Below, one piece after another: positions 10,079 to 19,017 of a stretch of DNA of 64,000 nucleotides. The translations under genes were made by a program, and so were the position numbers. Location: NCBI RefSeq assembly GCF_014205015.1, contig NZ_JACHMO010000001.1, positions 3,844,001-3,908,000 of the forward strand. The letters are read 5' to 3'. The first letter of the stretch is position 1; every line of letters begins with the position of its first letter. The notes under the pieces are model-generated. The model saw nothing but the letters and a program-made list of their open reading frames with translations. It did no database searches and was not told where the DNA came from. The stretch is from Saccharothrix ecbatanensis. Lineage in GTDB: Bacteria; Actinomycetota; Actinomycetes; Mycobacteriales; Pseudonocardiaceae.

Positions 10079-11434
10079 TCAGTTGACCTCGTAGCCCAGT
10101 GCGGTCGCCTTGTCGACGATCGCCTGCTGCCACACGTCCATCTGCGACGAGACAGACTTGCCGGTGGAGAGCGCCGGCACCATGGTCGAGGCGTAGATCG
10201 CCTCCTGGCTGTACAGCGTGCTGACCGCCCACTTGGTCCAGATCCGCGAGGCGGCCTGTTCCAGGACCGGGCCGATGTCGTTGGCGTAGTAGCCGGACGC
10301 CTGCTGGGCCGCCAGCCAGTCGGTTGCCGCAGGACCGTAGGCGGGGTAGGTCGCCGCGGTCGCCGTGTATCCGGGATCGGTGGTGACCCAGGTGACGAAG
10401 TCGACGGCGGCCTTGAGGTTGCGACTGTGCGAGGAGACGAACCACATCCCCCCGCCGACGGCGCCGGTCCAGGTCTCGGCGTCCGCCGCGAACTTCAGCG
10501 GTGCGGCGGCCGCGATCTCTCCCGGAGGGGTGTGGTAGCCGGCGTTGAACAATGCCTGGCCGTACCAGGCGGGCCCCGGCATCATGAGGATCTTGTCGGC
10601 CTGCTCCTTGATGAAGCCGGTGTCCCACTTGTTACGGGTGCCCAGCACACCGGCACTCAGCAACGGATCGAGCAGCTGCGCCATCCTTGTGCACTTGGGG
10701 TCCTGGAGGTCGACGGTCACCGTCCTGTCCCCGGTGAGAACGCCGGCCGGGCACTGGCTGCCCCAGAAGTAGACGTGCGGCGTAGTCGGGCTTCCCACCT
10801 CACCGACCAGGTATCCCGGGTGCTCTTTGCCCACCCGCAGGCCCAGTTGCTGCCACTGCTCCCAGCTCGTGGGGACCTGGTAGCCGAACTGGTCCATGAG
10901 CTTCTTGTTGTACCAAAGCACGTTATGGGCCAGATCGTTGCGCAGGCAGTAGACCTTCCCTCCCACCGTGCATTGGTCGAGCGCGCCCTTGACGTACCCG
11001 TCGAGCACGGACTTGTCGACCAGCGTGTCGAGTGGAGCGGCGAACGGGGTCGCCCCCGTGGTCGCCCAGGCGAGGTCCTGGACGTTCGGCCAGACGACGT
11101 CGGGCCATCCTTCACCGGTACGGTCGAACAGTTCGACCTTGGTCCGCAGCTCGGTGCTTCCGTTCGCGCCGCCGCTGTAGGTGACCGCCTTGATCTTCAC
11201 CTCCGGGTGAGCCTTGCGGTAGGCGTCGACCGCGGCGGTCCGGGTCGCGTCCACCCACACAGTGATCTCGCTCGACGAATCCTGCGGCGCCGGGCTGAAC
11301 GGGCCGGCGGCCCGCTGGACGCCGTCCCGGTTGGGGTCGGCGTTCGCGCAGGCGGTGATCAGCGATGCGGCCATCACCACGGCCACCAGCGCACGGGCTC
11401 GACGCGAGCCTGGCCTGGTCGACGGGATATCCAT
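10079..11434 (-). CDS. Sugar ABC transporter substrate-binding lipoprotein
   Basis: Predicted 451-residue extracellular lipoprotein. The signal peptide ends in a lipobox-like SLITAC near residue 29. SBP family 1 features follow, including ITVWVDATRT and GEGWPDVVWPNVQDLAW. The ATG at 11434 (MDIPSTRPG) is chosen because GGAGAG lies 7 bases upstream. A start 7 codons further upstream would put that ribosome binding site inside the coding sequence. It captures the sugar for the two permeases downstream. The gene lies 47 bases after the enolase-superfamily gene. Confidence 0.88.
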   Translation of the reverse strand: MDIPSTRPGSRRARALVAVVMAASLITACANADPNRDGVQRAAGPFSPAPQDSSSEITVWVDATRTAAVDAYRKAHPEVKIKAVTYSGGANGSTELRTKVELFDRTGEGWPDVVWPNVQDLAWATTGATPFAAPLDTLVDKSVLDGYVKGALDQCTVGGKVYCLRNDLAHNVLWYNKKLMDQFGYQVPTSWEQWQQLGLRVGKEHPGYLVGEVGSPTTPHVYFWGSQCPAGVLTGDRTVTVDLQDPKCTRMAQLLDPLLSAGVLGTRNKWDTGFIKEQADKILMMPGPAWYGQALFNAGYHTPPGEIAAAAPLKFAADAETWTGAVGGGMWFVSSHSRNLKAAVDFVTWVTTDPGYTATAATYPAYGPAATDWLAAQQASGYYANDIGPVLEQAASRIWTKWAVSTLYSQEAIYASTMVPALSTGKSVSSQMDVWQQAIVDKATALGYEVN

Positions 11435-11481
11435 TCTTTCTCTCCATATGGTCATGTCGCCGCGGTGATGCGGGCGGTCGG

Positions 11482-12570
11482 TCACGGGACGCACACGTAC
11501 TCCGCGAGCGCGGCGGGATAGGCCGGCCCGGGTGCGAGGCCGATCCCGTGGTCGCGGGGCGCCAAGACCGAGCCGTCCGGTTCGACGCCCGATTCCTTGC
11601 GTACCGGGTTGGCGGTCACGAGGGACTCGTAGTACGTGGTGTTGGGGATCGCCATGCACAGGTGCCGAGCCGACTGGGTGTTGCCGTGCACCTCGGCGCG
11701 CAGCCTGTAGGCGTCCGCCAGATGGGCGATCCGCATCGCACCGGTCATTCCGCCGCGCAGGGCCGCACTCGTCCGGACGTAGGTCGCGCAACCGGAGGCG
11801 ACGAAGTCGGCCGTGCTCAGATGCGCGCCGGGGATCGTCTCGGCCACGTTGAGCGGCACGCCGACCCGCTCGGCGAGCCACCGATACGCCGTGATGCTGT
11901 ACTCCCGGATCGGTTCCTCGTACCAGAGGTAGCCACATTCGGTCAGGGCTTCGCCGACGTGCACAGCGTCCGCGAGGTCGAACGCCGCGGAGCCGTCGTA
12001 CATCAACGGGACGTCCGGACCGACGTGCGCCCGCAGCGCCTGGATCAGCTTGGTATCGCGATCGCGATCGCCCCAGGCGTGCAGCTTGATGGCCGGATAG
12101 CCGAGCGCCAAACACTGGTCCGCAACGTCGAGGTACTCCTCGATCGAATCGAAGGTCACGGTCGACGCGTACGCGGGGATGCGCGTGCGGTAGCCGCCGA
12201 GCAGTTGCCAGCACGGGGCGCCGTGCACCCGCCCGGCCAGGTCCCACAGCGCTGTGTCGACGACGCCGAGCAGGTGAATGGGCAGATACTCGGTGCGGTC
12301 GATGTTCCAGAGGCGCTCCCACAACCACTCGCGCTGCAACGGGTCGGCGCCGACCAGTTCAGGGCGCAGCACGCGGTCGACGAGCTCCCGCAGAACGACG
12401 GCGGAGCCCGGCTTGTGCGCGGTCGCCACACCGGTCGCACCCGTGTCGGTGCCGATGCGGATGATGCCGACCTGTCCGCCGGATCCGCCTCGCAACCCGT
12501 CACGCCACCGGAAGGGCGGATCCGGAGCGGCGACGTCGGCAGAAAAGGCTTCGACGTGGGTGATGCGCAC
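11482..12570 (-). CDS. Enolase-superfamily (mandelate racemase/muconate lactonizing type) sugar-acid enzyme
   Basis: Predicted 362-residue cytoplasmic enzyme. A capping domain is followed by the barrel. Candidate catalytic and metal residues are the Lys of AIKLHAWGD, the Asp of LMYDGSAAFD, the Glu of WYEEP, the Glu of NVAET and the His of EVHGN. Family members abstract the proton alpha to a carboxylate, usually as sugar-acid dehydratases or cycloisomerases. The KLH in place of the usual KxK motif leaves the substrate open. The GTG at 12570 is preferred over the GTG at 12597 because GGAG sits 5 bases before it and families of this type begin with (V/M)RITHVE. It is the first gene of the transporter operon, just after the GntR regulator gene. 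Confidence 0.82.
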   Translation of the reverse strand: MRITHVEAFSADVAAPDPPFRWRDGLRGGSGGQVGIIRIGTDTGATGVATAHKPGSAVVLRELVDRVLRPELVGADPLQREWLWERLWNIDRTEYLPIHLLGVVDTALWDLAGRVHGAPCWQLLGGYRTRIPAYASTVTFDSIEEYLDVADQCLALGYPAIKLHAWGDRDRDTKLIQALRAHVGPDVPLMYDGSAAFDLADAVHVGEALTECGYLWYEEPIREYSITAYRWLAERVGVPLNVAETIPGAHLSTADFVASGCATYVRTSAALRGGMTGAMRIAHLADAYRLRAEVHGNTQSARHLCMAIPNTTYYESLVTANPVRKESGVEPDGSVLAPRDHGIGLAPGPAYPAALAEYVCVP

Positions 12571-12843
12571 AGTGACTCCGGTCCGGATGGGCGACACCTA
12601 CGGACAATGAAGCTGGTACATCTGGTGTGATGTGTGCGACATTATCAGCCACTGACCGAAATGAGTAGGCTCCATTTGGACGCGTCCCAAGCACGATCGA
12701 CGCCAGGAAGACGCAGATCAGCCCTTTGTCCCGTCGTGCAGAACCAGGGCAAGGCTGGGCATGCGCGGCAACCACTGGACCACAGACCGGATATTAACCA
12801 GGTTCATTTGCCTCGGATGGAGCGAGTCTCAGACAAGACCAAG

Positions 12844-12859
12844 AGGCAGATATCTGCCT
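12844..12859. promoter_or_regulatory. 16-bp perfect palindrome between GntR gene and enolase-family operon
   Basis: AGGCAGATATCTGCCT is a perfect 16-bp inverted repeat 24 bases after the GntR stop codon and about 270 bases before the operon start. It has no T-run on either side, so an operator (perhaps for the neighbouring GntR protein) is more likely than a terminator. The rest of the 12571-12882 gap shows only a loose ACATC-6-GATGT repeat at 12618-12633. Confidence 0.4.
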
Positions 12860-12882
12860 GCCGGTCTGCCCCGTGCTTGCGG

Positions 12883-13668
12883 TCAGGACGACCGGAAGAC
12901 TCGCCGATCGATCTCCGCCTCGTAACTCACGCGGGTGCGCTCGACGTGCGCCAAGGCCGCGATGCCAGCCTGTTCGGCGTCTCCGCGTCGGACGGCCTCG
13001 AAGATCTGACGGTGTTCCGCCAAAGCGGTGGCGACCGGACCACCGCTGAAACCGCCGAACGCCGCCGCCACCACCCGCCGTTGCAGACCCTGAACGGTCG
13101 CGATCGAGCCGAGCAAGAACACATTGTGCGCGGCCCTGGCGACCGCACGGTGGAAGGACTCGTCGGCGTCCGCCATCACCCTCGGATCCGCGGCCTCCAG
13201 TGATCGGGCATACGCTTCGAGGGCGTCGTCGATGGCAACCAACTCGACCGGCGTGGCCCGCTTCGCGGCCAGGCCGGCCGCAGCCTGTTCCTGCACCCCT
13301 CGGAACTCGAACATAGCCATGATGTGGGTGATGTCGGTCGGCACGAACCCGGCCACCGACGACACCGGCACGTCCACCGGATCGGCGACGAAGATGCCCC
13401 GCCCGCGTTGCGTGCTGATCCGGCCGGTGGCCGCGAGGGTCTTCAGCGCGTCCTGGGTGATCGTGCGGCTGACACCGAGGATCTCCGCGAACCGCGCCGC
13501 GGTGGGTAGCCGGTCACCCGGCCCGAAGCCCTGCTCGGTGATGAACTCCAGGATCCGCTCTGCCGCCCGGGTATAACCCGGCCGGTAGGTGGCGTCCCCA
13601 TCCGCCTCCGGTACGGAGGTCTCGACCTTGACGTGACCCGTTGCACCCACTGGACGAGTATGACCCAT
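12883..13668 (-). CDS. GntR-family regulator, FadR/FCD subfamily
   Basis: Predicted DNA-binding repressor of about 261 residues. The N-terminal winged helix carries RLPTAARFAEILGVSRTITQDALKTLAATG, the sequence RGIFVADP ends it, and an all-helical FCD ligand domain (about residues 90-245) follows with FEFRGVQEQAA and DADESFHRAVARAAHN. FCD proteins bind carboxylic acids or sugar acids, which fits the enolase-family enzyme gene downstream. The start is uncertain: the ATG at 13668 and a GTG at 13671 both have GAGG upstream, and another ATG lies at 13686. The 286 bases between here and larE (13669-13954) show no gene or clear terminator. Confidence 0.85.
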   Translation of the reverse strand: MGHTRPVGATGHVKVETSVPEADGDATYRPGYTRAAERILEFITEQGFGPGDRLPTAARFAEILGVSRTITQDALKTLAATGRISTQRGRGIFVADPVDVPVSSVAGFVPTDITHIMAMFEFRGVQEQAAAGLAAKRATPVELVAIDDALEAYARSLEAADPRVMADADESFHRAVARAAHNVFLLGSIATVQGLQRRVVAAAFGGFSGGPVATALAEHRQIFEAVRRGDAEQAGIAALAHVERTRVSYEAEIDRRVFRSS

Positions 13669-13954
13669 CACATCGTCCGCCCTCATCGCGCCATATCGTC
13701 GGCGCCGTGCCGCACCACGCTCGCAGGCGATGCCGACGCCCGACTCGACGCGCCGACCATGACCGGGTCATCGCCGCCCGGAAAGATCAGCAGGGTGTCC
13801 CTGTGTCCGAGGTCATCGACCAGGCCAAGGGGGCGTCATGGCCCGACACGGGTGGAACGCCGACCGGGCCCGTCGAGCAACCAGACGCTGTCGGCCCGGC
13901 CACCCTGTGCGTCGGATGTGAAGCAGTCCAGACGCCGATCGCGGCGCACTCCGG

Positions 13955-14773
13955 TCACCGGGTCGGCTCGTGGTTGAGCACCCCGGATTGGAACACCGCC
14001 AGTTCGACGCCGTCGAAGCCCGCCGCCAGCACGACCTCGGTCAGCGCCGGCGCGATTTCCGGCCGGTCGGCCAGGTGCGGGTCGATTTCGACTCGGGCGG
14101 TGTCATCCAGGTCGCGGACGCGGAGGTCTCGGGTTGGTGTGCCGGCGTCGGCGAGCCAGGTGCGGACGGCGACCTCTGCGCGTTCGACCCTGGCCAGGCG
14201 GGCGGGGGTGATGGTGACCCCGTAGCGCACTCTGCTGGCGAGGCAGGGCATGGCTGGTTTGTCCCATGTGGACAGGTTCCAGAGTTGGCTTACCTCACGG
14301 ACGTCGGTCTTGGTCAGTCCGAGGTCGCGTAGTGGTGTGCGGACGCCGATTTCGTCGCCGGCGCGGATGCCGGGGCGGAAGGGGTCGTGTGCGTCGTCGG
14401 CGTTGACGCCGGTCGCCACCGCGGGCAGGCCGTGGTCGCGTGCGGTCTTCGTGATGGTGTCCAGCACGGTGGACTTGCAGAAGTAGCAGCGGTCGCGGCC
14501 GTTGGCGGCGTATGCGGGGTTGTCCAGTTCCGTGGTCGTGGGCGTCAGGTGGCGGACGCCGAGGTGGGCGGCGAACTCGGTGGCGTGGGTGAGTTCGGCG
14601 GTGGCGAGGCTGGCGGAGTCGGCGGTGACGGCGAGCACCGCGTCGGGGCCGAGGGCGCGTGCGGCGGCGGCGAGCACGAGCGCGGAGTCGACGCCGCCGG
14701 AGAAGGCCACGGCGACCGGGCCGATCTCGGTGAGGTGCGCGACGAGCCGGGCGGCGGCGGTGTTGGTGTCCAT
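13955..14773 (-). CDS. larE: ATP-dependent sacrificial sulfur transferase LarE
   Basis: 272-residue PP-loop enzyme (SGGVDS at residues 25-30) of nickel-pincer nucleotide (NPN) biosynthesis. LarE converts the dicarboxylated pyridinium mononucleotide to the dithiocarboxylate. The Lactobacillus plantarum type donates the sulfur of its own Cys176. Here the equivalent Cys177 is present in TWDKPAMPCLASR, so this is the single-cysteine sacrificial form rather than the iron-sulfur form. CYFCK at 96-100 is also typical. Its ATG shares one base with the larC stop (TGATG). It is the last gene of the operon. Confidence 0.93.
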   Translation of the reverse strand: MDTNTAAARLVAHLTEIGPVAVAFSGGVDSALVLAAAARALGPDAVLAVTADSASLATAELTHATEFAAHLGVRHLTPTTTELDNPAYAANGRDRCYFCKSTVLDTITKTARDHGLPAVATGVNADDAHDPFRPGIRAGDEIGVRTPLRDLGLTKTDVREVSQLWNLSTWDKPAMPCLASRVRYGVTITPARLARVERAEVAVRTWLADAGTPTRDLRVRDLDDTARVEIDPHLADRPEIAPALTEVVLAAGFDGVELAVFQSGVLNHEPTR

Positions 14774-15921
14774 CAGTGCTCCTCGGGGCTTTCGGCGGCG
14801 ATGGCGAGCACGGTGCGCAGGGGCAGGCCGGTCTGTCGGGCGACGGTGACGGCGTCGTCGTATTCGGGTTTGCCGTGGTGTGGTCCGTGTTTGCGGCGTA
14901 TCGGCAGGCCGTGGACGTGGACGGTGTCGGTGGTTCGGGGCAGCGCGGTGCGTCGCACGCTGGTCCGCCGCACGCCGAGCGAGCCGGTCTCGGCGAGCAT
15001 CCGCCGTTCGATGTCGTCCGCGGTCTCGGGCGTCGCCAACGCGTGCAGCACGTGCGCGGGCCTGCCCTTTTTCATCGTGGCGGGGATGGTCCAGCTGTCC
15101 AGTGCGCCGGAGTCGAGCAGGTGGGCGACGACGTAGCCGAGGACCTCGCCGGTGACGTCGTCCAGGTTCGTCTCCAGCACCACCAGGTCACGCACGTCCG
15201 CTGTTTCCCGGTCGCCGAGCCGGACGACGGCCACGTTGGGCCGGTCGAACAGGGTCCTGGTGCCGACGCCGTAGCCGGTGGACGCCATGCGCATTTCCGG
15301 CGGCGGGCCGTAGTCGGCGCCGATCGCGCGCAGCAGTGCCGCGGCGGTCGGCGTCACGGTCTCCCCCGACAGGCTCGTGCCGACGACGCGTGCGCCGTGC
15401 AGCAGCGCCGAGGTGGCCGGGGCCGGACAGGGCAGCACGCCGTGGGCCGTGCGGACCGATCCGGCGCCGATCGGCAACGCTTCGCAGTGCACGGTTCGCA
15501 CGTCCAGGGCGTGCAGCGCGGCGGCCACGCCGACGATGTCCACGAGGGTGTCGTGGCCGCCGAGTTCGTGCAGGTGCACCCGGTCGGGGTCTTCGCCGTG
15601 CAGACGGCCCTCGACGTCGGCGATCGCTTGCAGCGCGGCGACCGCGGTGTCCGCCACCGCCCGATCCCGCACGCGGCCGGCCATGGCGATCAGCTCTCCC
15701 GCACTGCGGCTCGTGGCGTCGTCGGTCACCGTCACGACGGCCCGGCTGCCGGTGAGTCCGTGGGTGAGAACCGAAGTGACGGTGAGGTCCCAGCCGGTCA
15801 GTCCGGTGTCGGCCACGGCCGCGCGGATAGCGTCCAGCGGTGCGCCGGCGTCGACCAGCGCGGCCAGCAGCATGTCGCCGGCCAGCCCGGTGAACGGCGA
15901 GATGACGCAGACGCGGCTCAC
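14773..15921 (-). CDS. larC: Nickel insertion protein LarC (nickel pincer cofactor synthase)
   Basis: 382-residue CTP-dependent nickel insertase that completes the NPN cofactor of LarA. The N-terminus ISPFTGLAGDMLLAALVDAG is the hallmark of the family. HLHELGGHDTLVDIVG and ETNLDDVTGEVLGYV are further conserved segments. In L. plantarum the protein is made by a programmed frameshift between larC1 and larC2; here both halves are in one uninterrupted frame. It starts with GTG and overlaps larB by 4 bases (GTGA) and larE by 1 base. Confidence 0.93.
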   Translation of the reverse strand: MSRVCVISPFTGLAGDMLLAALVDAGAPLDAIRAAVADTGLTGWDLTVTSVLTHGLTGSRAVVTVTDDATSRSAGELIAMAGRVRDRAVADTAVAALQAIADVEGRLHGEDPDRVHLHELGGHDTLVDIVGVAAALHALDVRTVHCEALPIGAGSVRTAHGVLPCPAPATSALLHGARVVGTSLSGETVTPTAAALLRAIGADYGPPPEMRMASTGYGVGTRTLFDRPNVAVVRLGDRETADVRDLVVLETNLDDVTGEVLGYVVAHLLDSGALDSWTIPATMKKGRPAHVLHALATPETADDIERRMLAETGSLGVRRTSVRRTALPRTTDTVHVHGLPIRRKHGPHHGKPEYDDAVTVARQTGLPLRTVLAIAAESPEEH

Positions 15922-16604
15922 GGCGTCCGTCCGGCCACGCGGGCGAGCCGGAACGCGGCCATCGCGGCACCGAAGCCCGAGTCGATGTTCACCACCGTGA
16001 TCCCGGCGGCGCAGGACGCGTGCATCGCCAACAAGGCGGTGATGCCCTCGAGACTCGCGCCGTAGCCGGTCGAGGTGGGCACGGCGACCACCGGGCAGTC
16101 GACCAGACCACCGACCGCACTCGCCAAAGCGCCCTCCATCCCCGCCACGACGATCACGGTGTCCGCCGCCCGCAAGCGGTCCTGCTCGGCCAGCAGCCGG
16201 TGCAGACCCGCCACACCCACATCGGTGACAGTCGTGACACCGAGCCCTACAGCGGTGGCAACGGCAGCAGCCTCACGCGCCACGGGCAGGTCCGCCGTGC
16301 CCGCCGCAGCCACCACCACGCCGAACCCGGTCGGCGCGGCCGGACGCCACACCAACAAACGGGCCACGCTGTCGTACGAGCCGCCAGGCACCGCAGCCAG
16401 CACGGACGCCGCCGCATCGGACTCCACGCGCGTGGCCAGCACCGGGCCGTCGTTGTGCCGCAGCAGGGTACGCACGATCGCAACGATCTGGTCAGGTGTC
16501 TTCCCGCTGCCGTAGACCACCTCGGGCAACCCCTGCCGTGCTTCACGATCGACATCCACCCTGGCGAACCCGAGATCGACCGCGTCCGGTCCGGCCATGT
16601 TCAT
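15918..16604 (-). CDS. larB: Pyridinium-3,5-biscarboxylic acid mononucleotide synthase LarB
   Basis: 228-residue PurE-like carboxylase/hydrolase that carries out the first step of NPN cofactor synthesis from nicotinic acid adenine dinucleotide. Recognised by EVVYGSGKT near residue 29, the AIR-carboxylase core VVVAAAGTADLPVAREA, VPTSTGYGASLEG and the conserved Cys in MHASCAAG (Cys198, matching the substrate-binding cysteine of the family). The first ATG (16604) overlaps the kinase stop by 4 bases. A second ATG at 16598 has better spacing (8 bases) from AAGGA and may be the true start. Confidence 0.92.
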   Translation of the reverse strand: MNMAGPDAVDLGFARVDVDREARQGLPEVVYGSGKTPDQIVAIVRTLLRHNDGPVLATRVESDAAASVLAAVPGGSYDSVARLLVWRPAAPTGFGVVVAAAGTADLPVAREAAAVATAVGLGVTTVTDVGVAGLHRLLAEQDRLRAADTVIVVAGMEGALASAVGGLVDCPVVAVPTSTGYGASLEGITALLAMHASCAAGITVVNIDSGFGAAMAAFRLARVAGRTP

Positions 16605-17737
16605 CGTCCTTCCGCGCCGACGATGGGTGCTTGCGTGACGAGTTCGCGCCCGATCGCCGTGAGCAGCGCGGGAGCCTGTCGCATCGCGGTGTCGACGTCG
16701 CCGGTGCGCTCCAGCAGCGACCAGGCGGCGACCACACCGACGTCGCGCAGCCGTTCGGCGGAGAGCCGCACGTCGCCCGCGACCACCACGACCGGCACCC
16801 CGTGCCGCCGTGCCGCCTCGGCCACCCCGATCGGCGCCTTGCCCCGCAGGCTCTGCTCGTCGAACCGACCCTCCCCCACCACAACCAGCGAAGCCTCCCG
16901 CAACGCGTCCTCGACACCGATCTCACGCAGCACGAAGTCAGCCCCGGACGCCCGCCGCGCATCGAGCGCGGCCAACGCCGCGAATCCGATGCCACCGGCC
17001 GCACCCGCACCCGGTTTCCCGCTCACGTCCCGCCCGACCTCCGCCGCCATCACCGCCGCGAACCGGCAGAGCCCTCGCTCCAACACCTCCACGTCCCCCG
17101 CCGTCGCACCCTTTTGCGGCGCGAACACCACGGCGGCACCGTTCGGCCCGATCAGCGGATTGTCCACATCGGACGCCAACGTCACCCGCGCGAGCGCCAA
17201 CCTCGGGTCCAGCCCCGACAGGTCCACGCACGCCGCGCCGACCAACGCCTCGCCGCCAGGTCCGACCGGCTCACCCGAGGCACCGGTGATGCGCGCGCCC
17301 AAAGCACGCAGCAGACCCGCACCCCCATCCGTCGTGGCACTACCGCCCACGGCGAGAACGAGATCGCGACAGCCGCGGTCCAGCGCGGCACGGATCAGCT
17401 CACCGGTGCCGAAGGTGTCCGCCGTCAACGGCGCCAACCGGCCACCGGGCAGCACGTCCAACCCGCTGGCCTGCGCCATCTCGATCACCGCACGTTCACC
17501 GCGCACGGCTAACGCGGCCCGCACCGGTTCCCCCGTCGGACCGGAGACCTCGACCCGCACCTCGTCGTAGCCGGCACGCACCAACGCCGCCACGGTGCCC
17601 TCGCCGCCATCGGCGACGGGCATCGCCACCGCCCGACCGCCCGCGTCCGTTATGCCCTCGCTTACCGCCGAACAAGCCCGCTCAGCGGTGAGCGAACCCC
17701 GGAACTTGTCCAGGCACACCAGGACCGTCCCGTTCAC
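16601..17737 (-). CDS. Glycerate kinase
   Basis: Predicted 378-residue enzyme of the GlxK/GarK type that phosphorylates D-glycerate with ATP, normally to 2-phosphoglycerate. Motifs seen are LDKFRGSLTA at the N-terminus, PVADGGEGT near residue 45 and GGSATTDGGAG in the middle. The GTG at 17737 is chosen over an upstream ATG at 17791: GGAGGGG lies 8 bases before it and it overlaps the larA stop by exactly 4 bases (GTGA). Finding a glycerate kinase between larA and larB is unusual. It suggests that the racemase, or the pathway in this operon, produces glycerate. Confidence 0.9.
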   Translation of the reverse strand: MNGTVLVCLDKFRGSLTAERACSAVSEGITDAGGRAVAMPVADGGEGTVAALVRAGYDEVRVEVSGPTGEPVRAALAVRGERAVIEMAQASGLDVLPGGRLAPLTADTFGTGELIRAALDRGCRDLVLAVGGSATTDGGAGLLRALGARITGASGEPVGPGGEALVGAACVDLSGLDPRLALARVTLASDVDNPLIGPNGAAVVFAPQKGATAGDVEVLERGLCRFAAVMAAEVGRDVSGKPGAGAAGGIGFAALAALDARRASGADFVLREIGVEDALREASLVVVGEGRFDEQSLRGKAPIGVAEAARRHGVPVVVVAGDVRLSAERLRDVGVVAAWSLLERTGDVDTAMRQAPALLTAIGRELVTQAPIVGAEGR

Positions 17738-19017
17738 CGAAGGGTCCCCTCCACATAGGGGATGGTCTGTGGCCCTTCGGGCAGGACACACAGCCGGGCA
17801 TCCGGCCCAGCCGCCGCGAGAGCCTCCGCCACCGTCGCCGAAACGTCCGCGGTCTGCTCCAGATGCGCGGTGGCCAACTCGGCGTCGCTAAGATGGGAGG
17901 TGTGCATGACGACCCGGCACTCGGCCTGGATACGCGCCTGGATCTGCACCTGCCACTGATCGGGCACCGTCACCTCACGGGCGGAGATCTCAGCGAACAA
18001 CGCCGCCGGCGAATCAGCGGACGCCAACACCTCGCGGTACGACCCGTGGTCGGGGAAGCCGTCGCGGCACTCGGCCGCGCACACGATCACCCCACCCGGC
18101 TTCACCACCTGGTAAGCGGCCGACATGCCCTTCACCGCCTGGTAGAGGTTCTGGTCCAGCGGATAGCCGGAGTTCGTGGTCACCACCACGTCGAACAACC
18201 ACGGCACGGGCCTCATCGCCACCTCACGCGCGGTACGCACCGCCGCCGCGTGCATGCCAAGCAGGTCACCGCCGAACGCGGCGACCACCTGCTTGTCCTG
18301 GTCCAGCACCACGTCGAACCCGAACGTCACCCCCGTGGCAGCCGCGATCGCACGCACGTCGTCGTGCACCGGATTGCCCTCCACGATCCCCCACGCCGCC
18401 CGCGGATCACCGATCCGGCGCGCGTCGTGCAGCACGAGCACCGTCTCCAACGCCGCCAGACCCGGCGCGACCAACTTCGGCCCACCCGAGAACCCCGCGA
18501 AGAAATGCGGCTCCACGAAACCGGTCGTGATGCACACATCCGCGTCAACCCACTCGCTGTTGAGCCACACCGGCACACCCGCGCCGAACTCCCCCATCCA
18601 CGTCAGGCTGCTCCGATCGCGGGCGTCGTGGTTGACGATCCGCACCGAATCGACCACCTCGTCACCGAACATCCGACGCAACTCAGCCCCCGAGTTACCC
18701 CGATGCGTCCCGGTAGCCACCAACACCACGACGTCGGCCAGATCGACCAGACCGTCCAGTTCCTCCAAGATCGCCGGGATCATCAACTCCCGAGGCTGCG
18801 GACGCGTCCCGTCACACGCCGAGATCGCCACCGTCTGACCACGACGCACACGATCCCGCAACGGCGGCCCGGCAACCGGCGCGCGCAACGCCCGACGCAG
18901 GATCTCCCGGGGTGCTTCGGTGGCCCGGTGGTGCCGGGGCGTCACCACCGTGGTCAACGCCGGATCAACCCGCAGATCCAACCCCGTCTCGCCGTAAGCC
19001 AGCCGCACCGTGTCCAT
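17734..19017 (-). CDS. larA: LarA-family nickel-dependent hydroxyacid racemase
   Basis: 427-residue cytoplasmic racemase of the lactate racemase superfamily, which uses a Lys-linked nickel-pincer nucleotide to move hydride at the alpha carbon of 2-hydroxyacids. The key residues of L. plantarum LarA are all present with identical spacing: His105 (ATGTHR; His108 there), His171 and Lys181 in HFFAGFSGGPK (His174, Lys184), and His197 (VLVLH; His200). DGTRP near residue 69 is also conserved. The superfamily includes lactate, malate, phenyllactate and gluconate-type enzymes, so the substrate cannot be fixed by sequence. The operon context points to L-lactate and/or L-glycerate released by L-fucose or L-galactose breakdown. 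The ATG shares one base with the lactonase stop. Confidence 0.93.
   Translation of the reverse strand: MDTVRLAYGETGLDLRVDPALTTVVTPRHHRATEAPREILRRALRAPVAGPPLRDRVRRGQTVAISACDGTRPQPRELMIPAILEELDGLVDLADVVVLVATGTHRGNSGAELRRMFGDEVVDSVRIVNHDARDRSSLTWMGEFGAGVPVWLNSEWVDADVCITTGFVEPHFFAGFSGGPKLVAPGLAALETVLVLHDARRIGDPRAAWGIVEGNPVHDDVRAIAAATGVTFGFDVVLDQDKQVVAAFGGDLLGMHAAAVRTAREVAMRPVPWLFDVVVTTNSGYPLDQNLYQAVKGMSAAYQVVKPGGVIVCAAECRDGFPDHGSYREVLASADSPAALFAEISAREVTVPDQWQVQIQARIQAECRVVMHTSHLSDAELATAHLEQTADVSATVAEALAAAGPDARLCVLPEGPQTIPYVEGTLR

Noticed and set aside
10079..12328. A continuous 749-codon frame suggesting a fusion of an extra N-terminal domain to the binding protein
   Set aside because: The upstream half is the shadow of the enolase-superfamily gene; the lipoprotein signal peptide and ribosome binding site place the start at 11434.
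13669..13954. A nickel riboswitch or nickel-transporter gene next to the lar genes
   Set aside because: No conserved NiCo-type helices or transporter-like frame could be seen; the stretch lies downstream of larE on the transcript.
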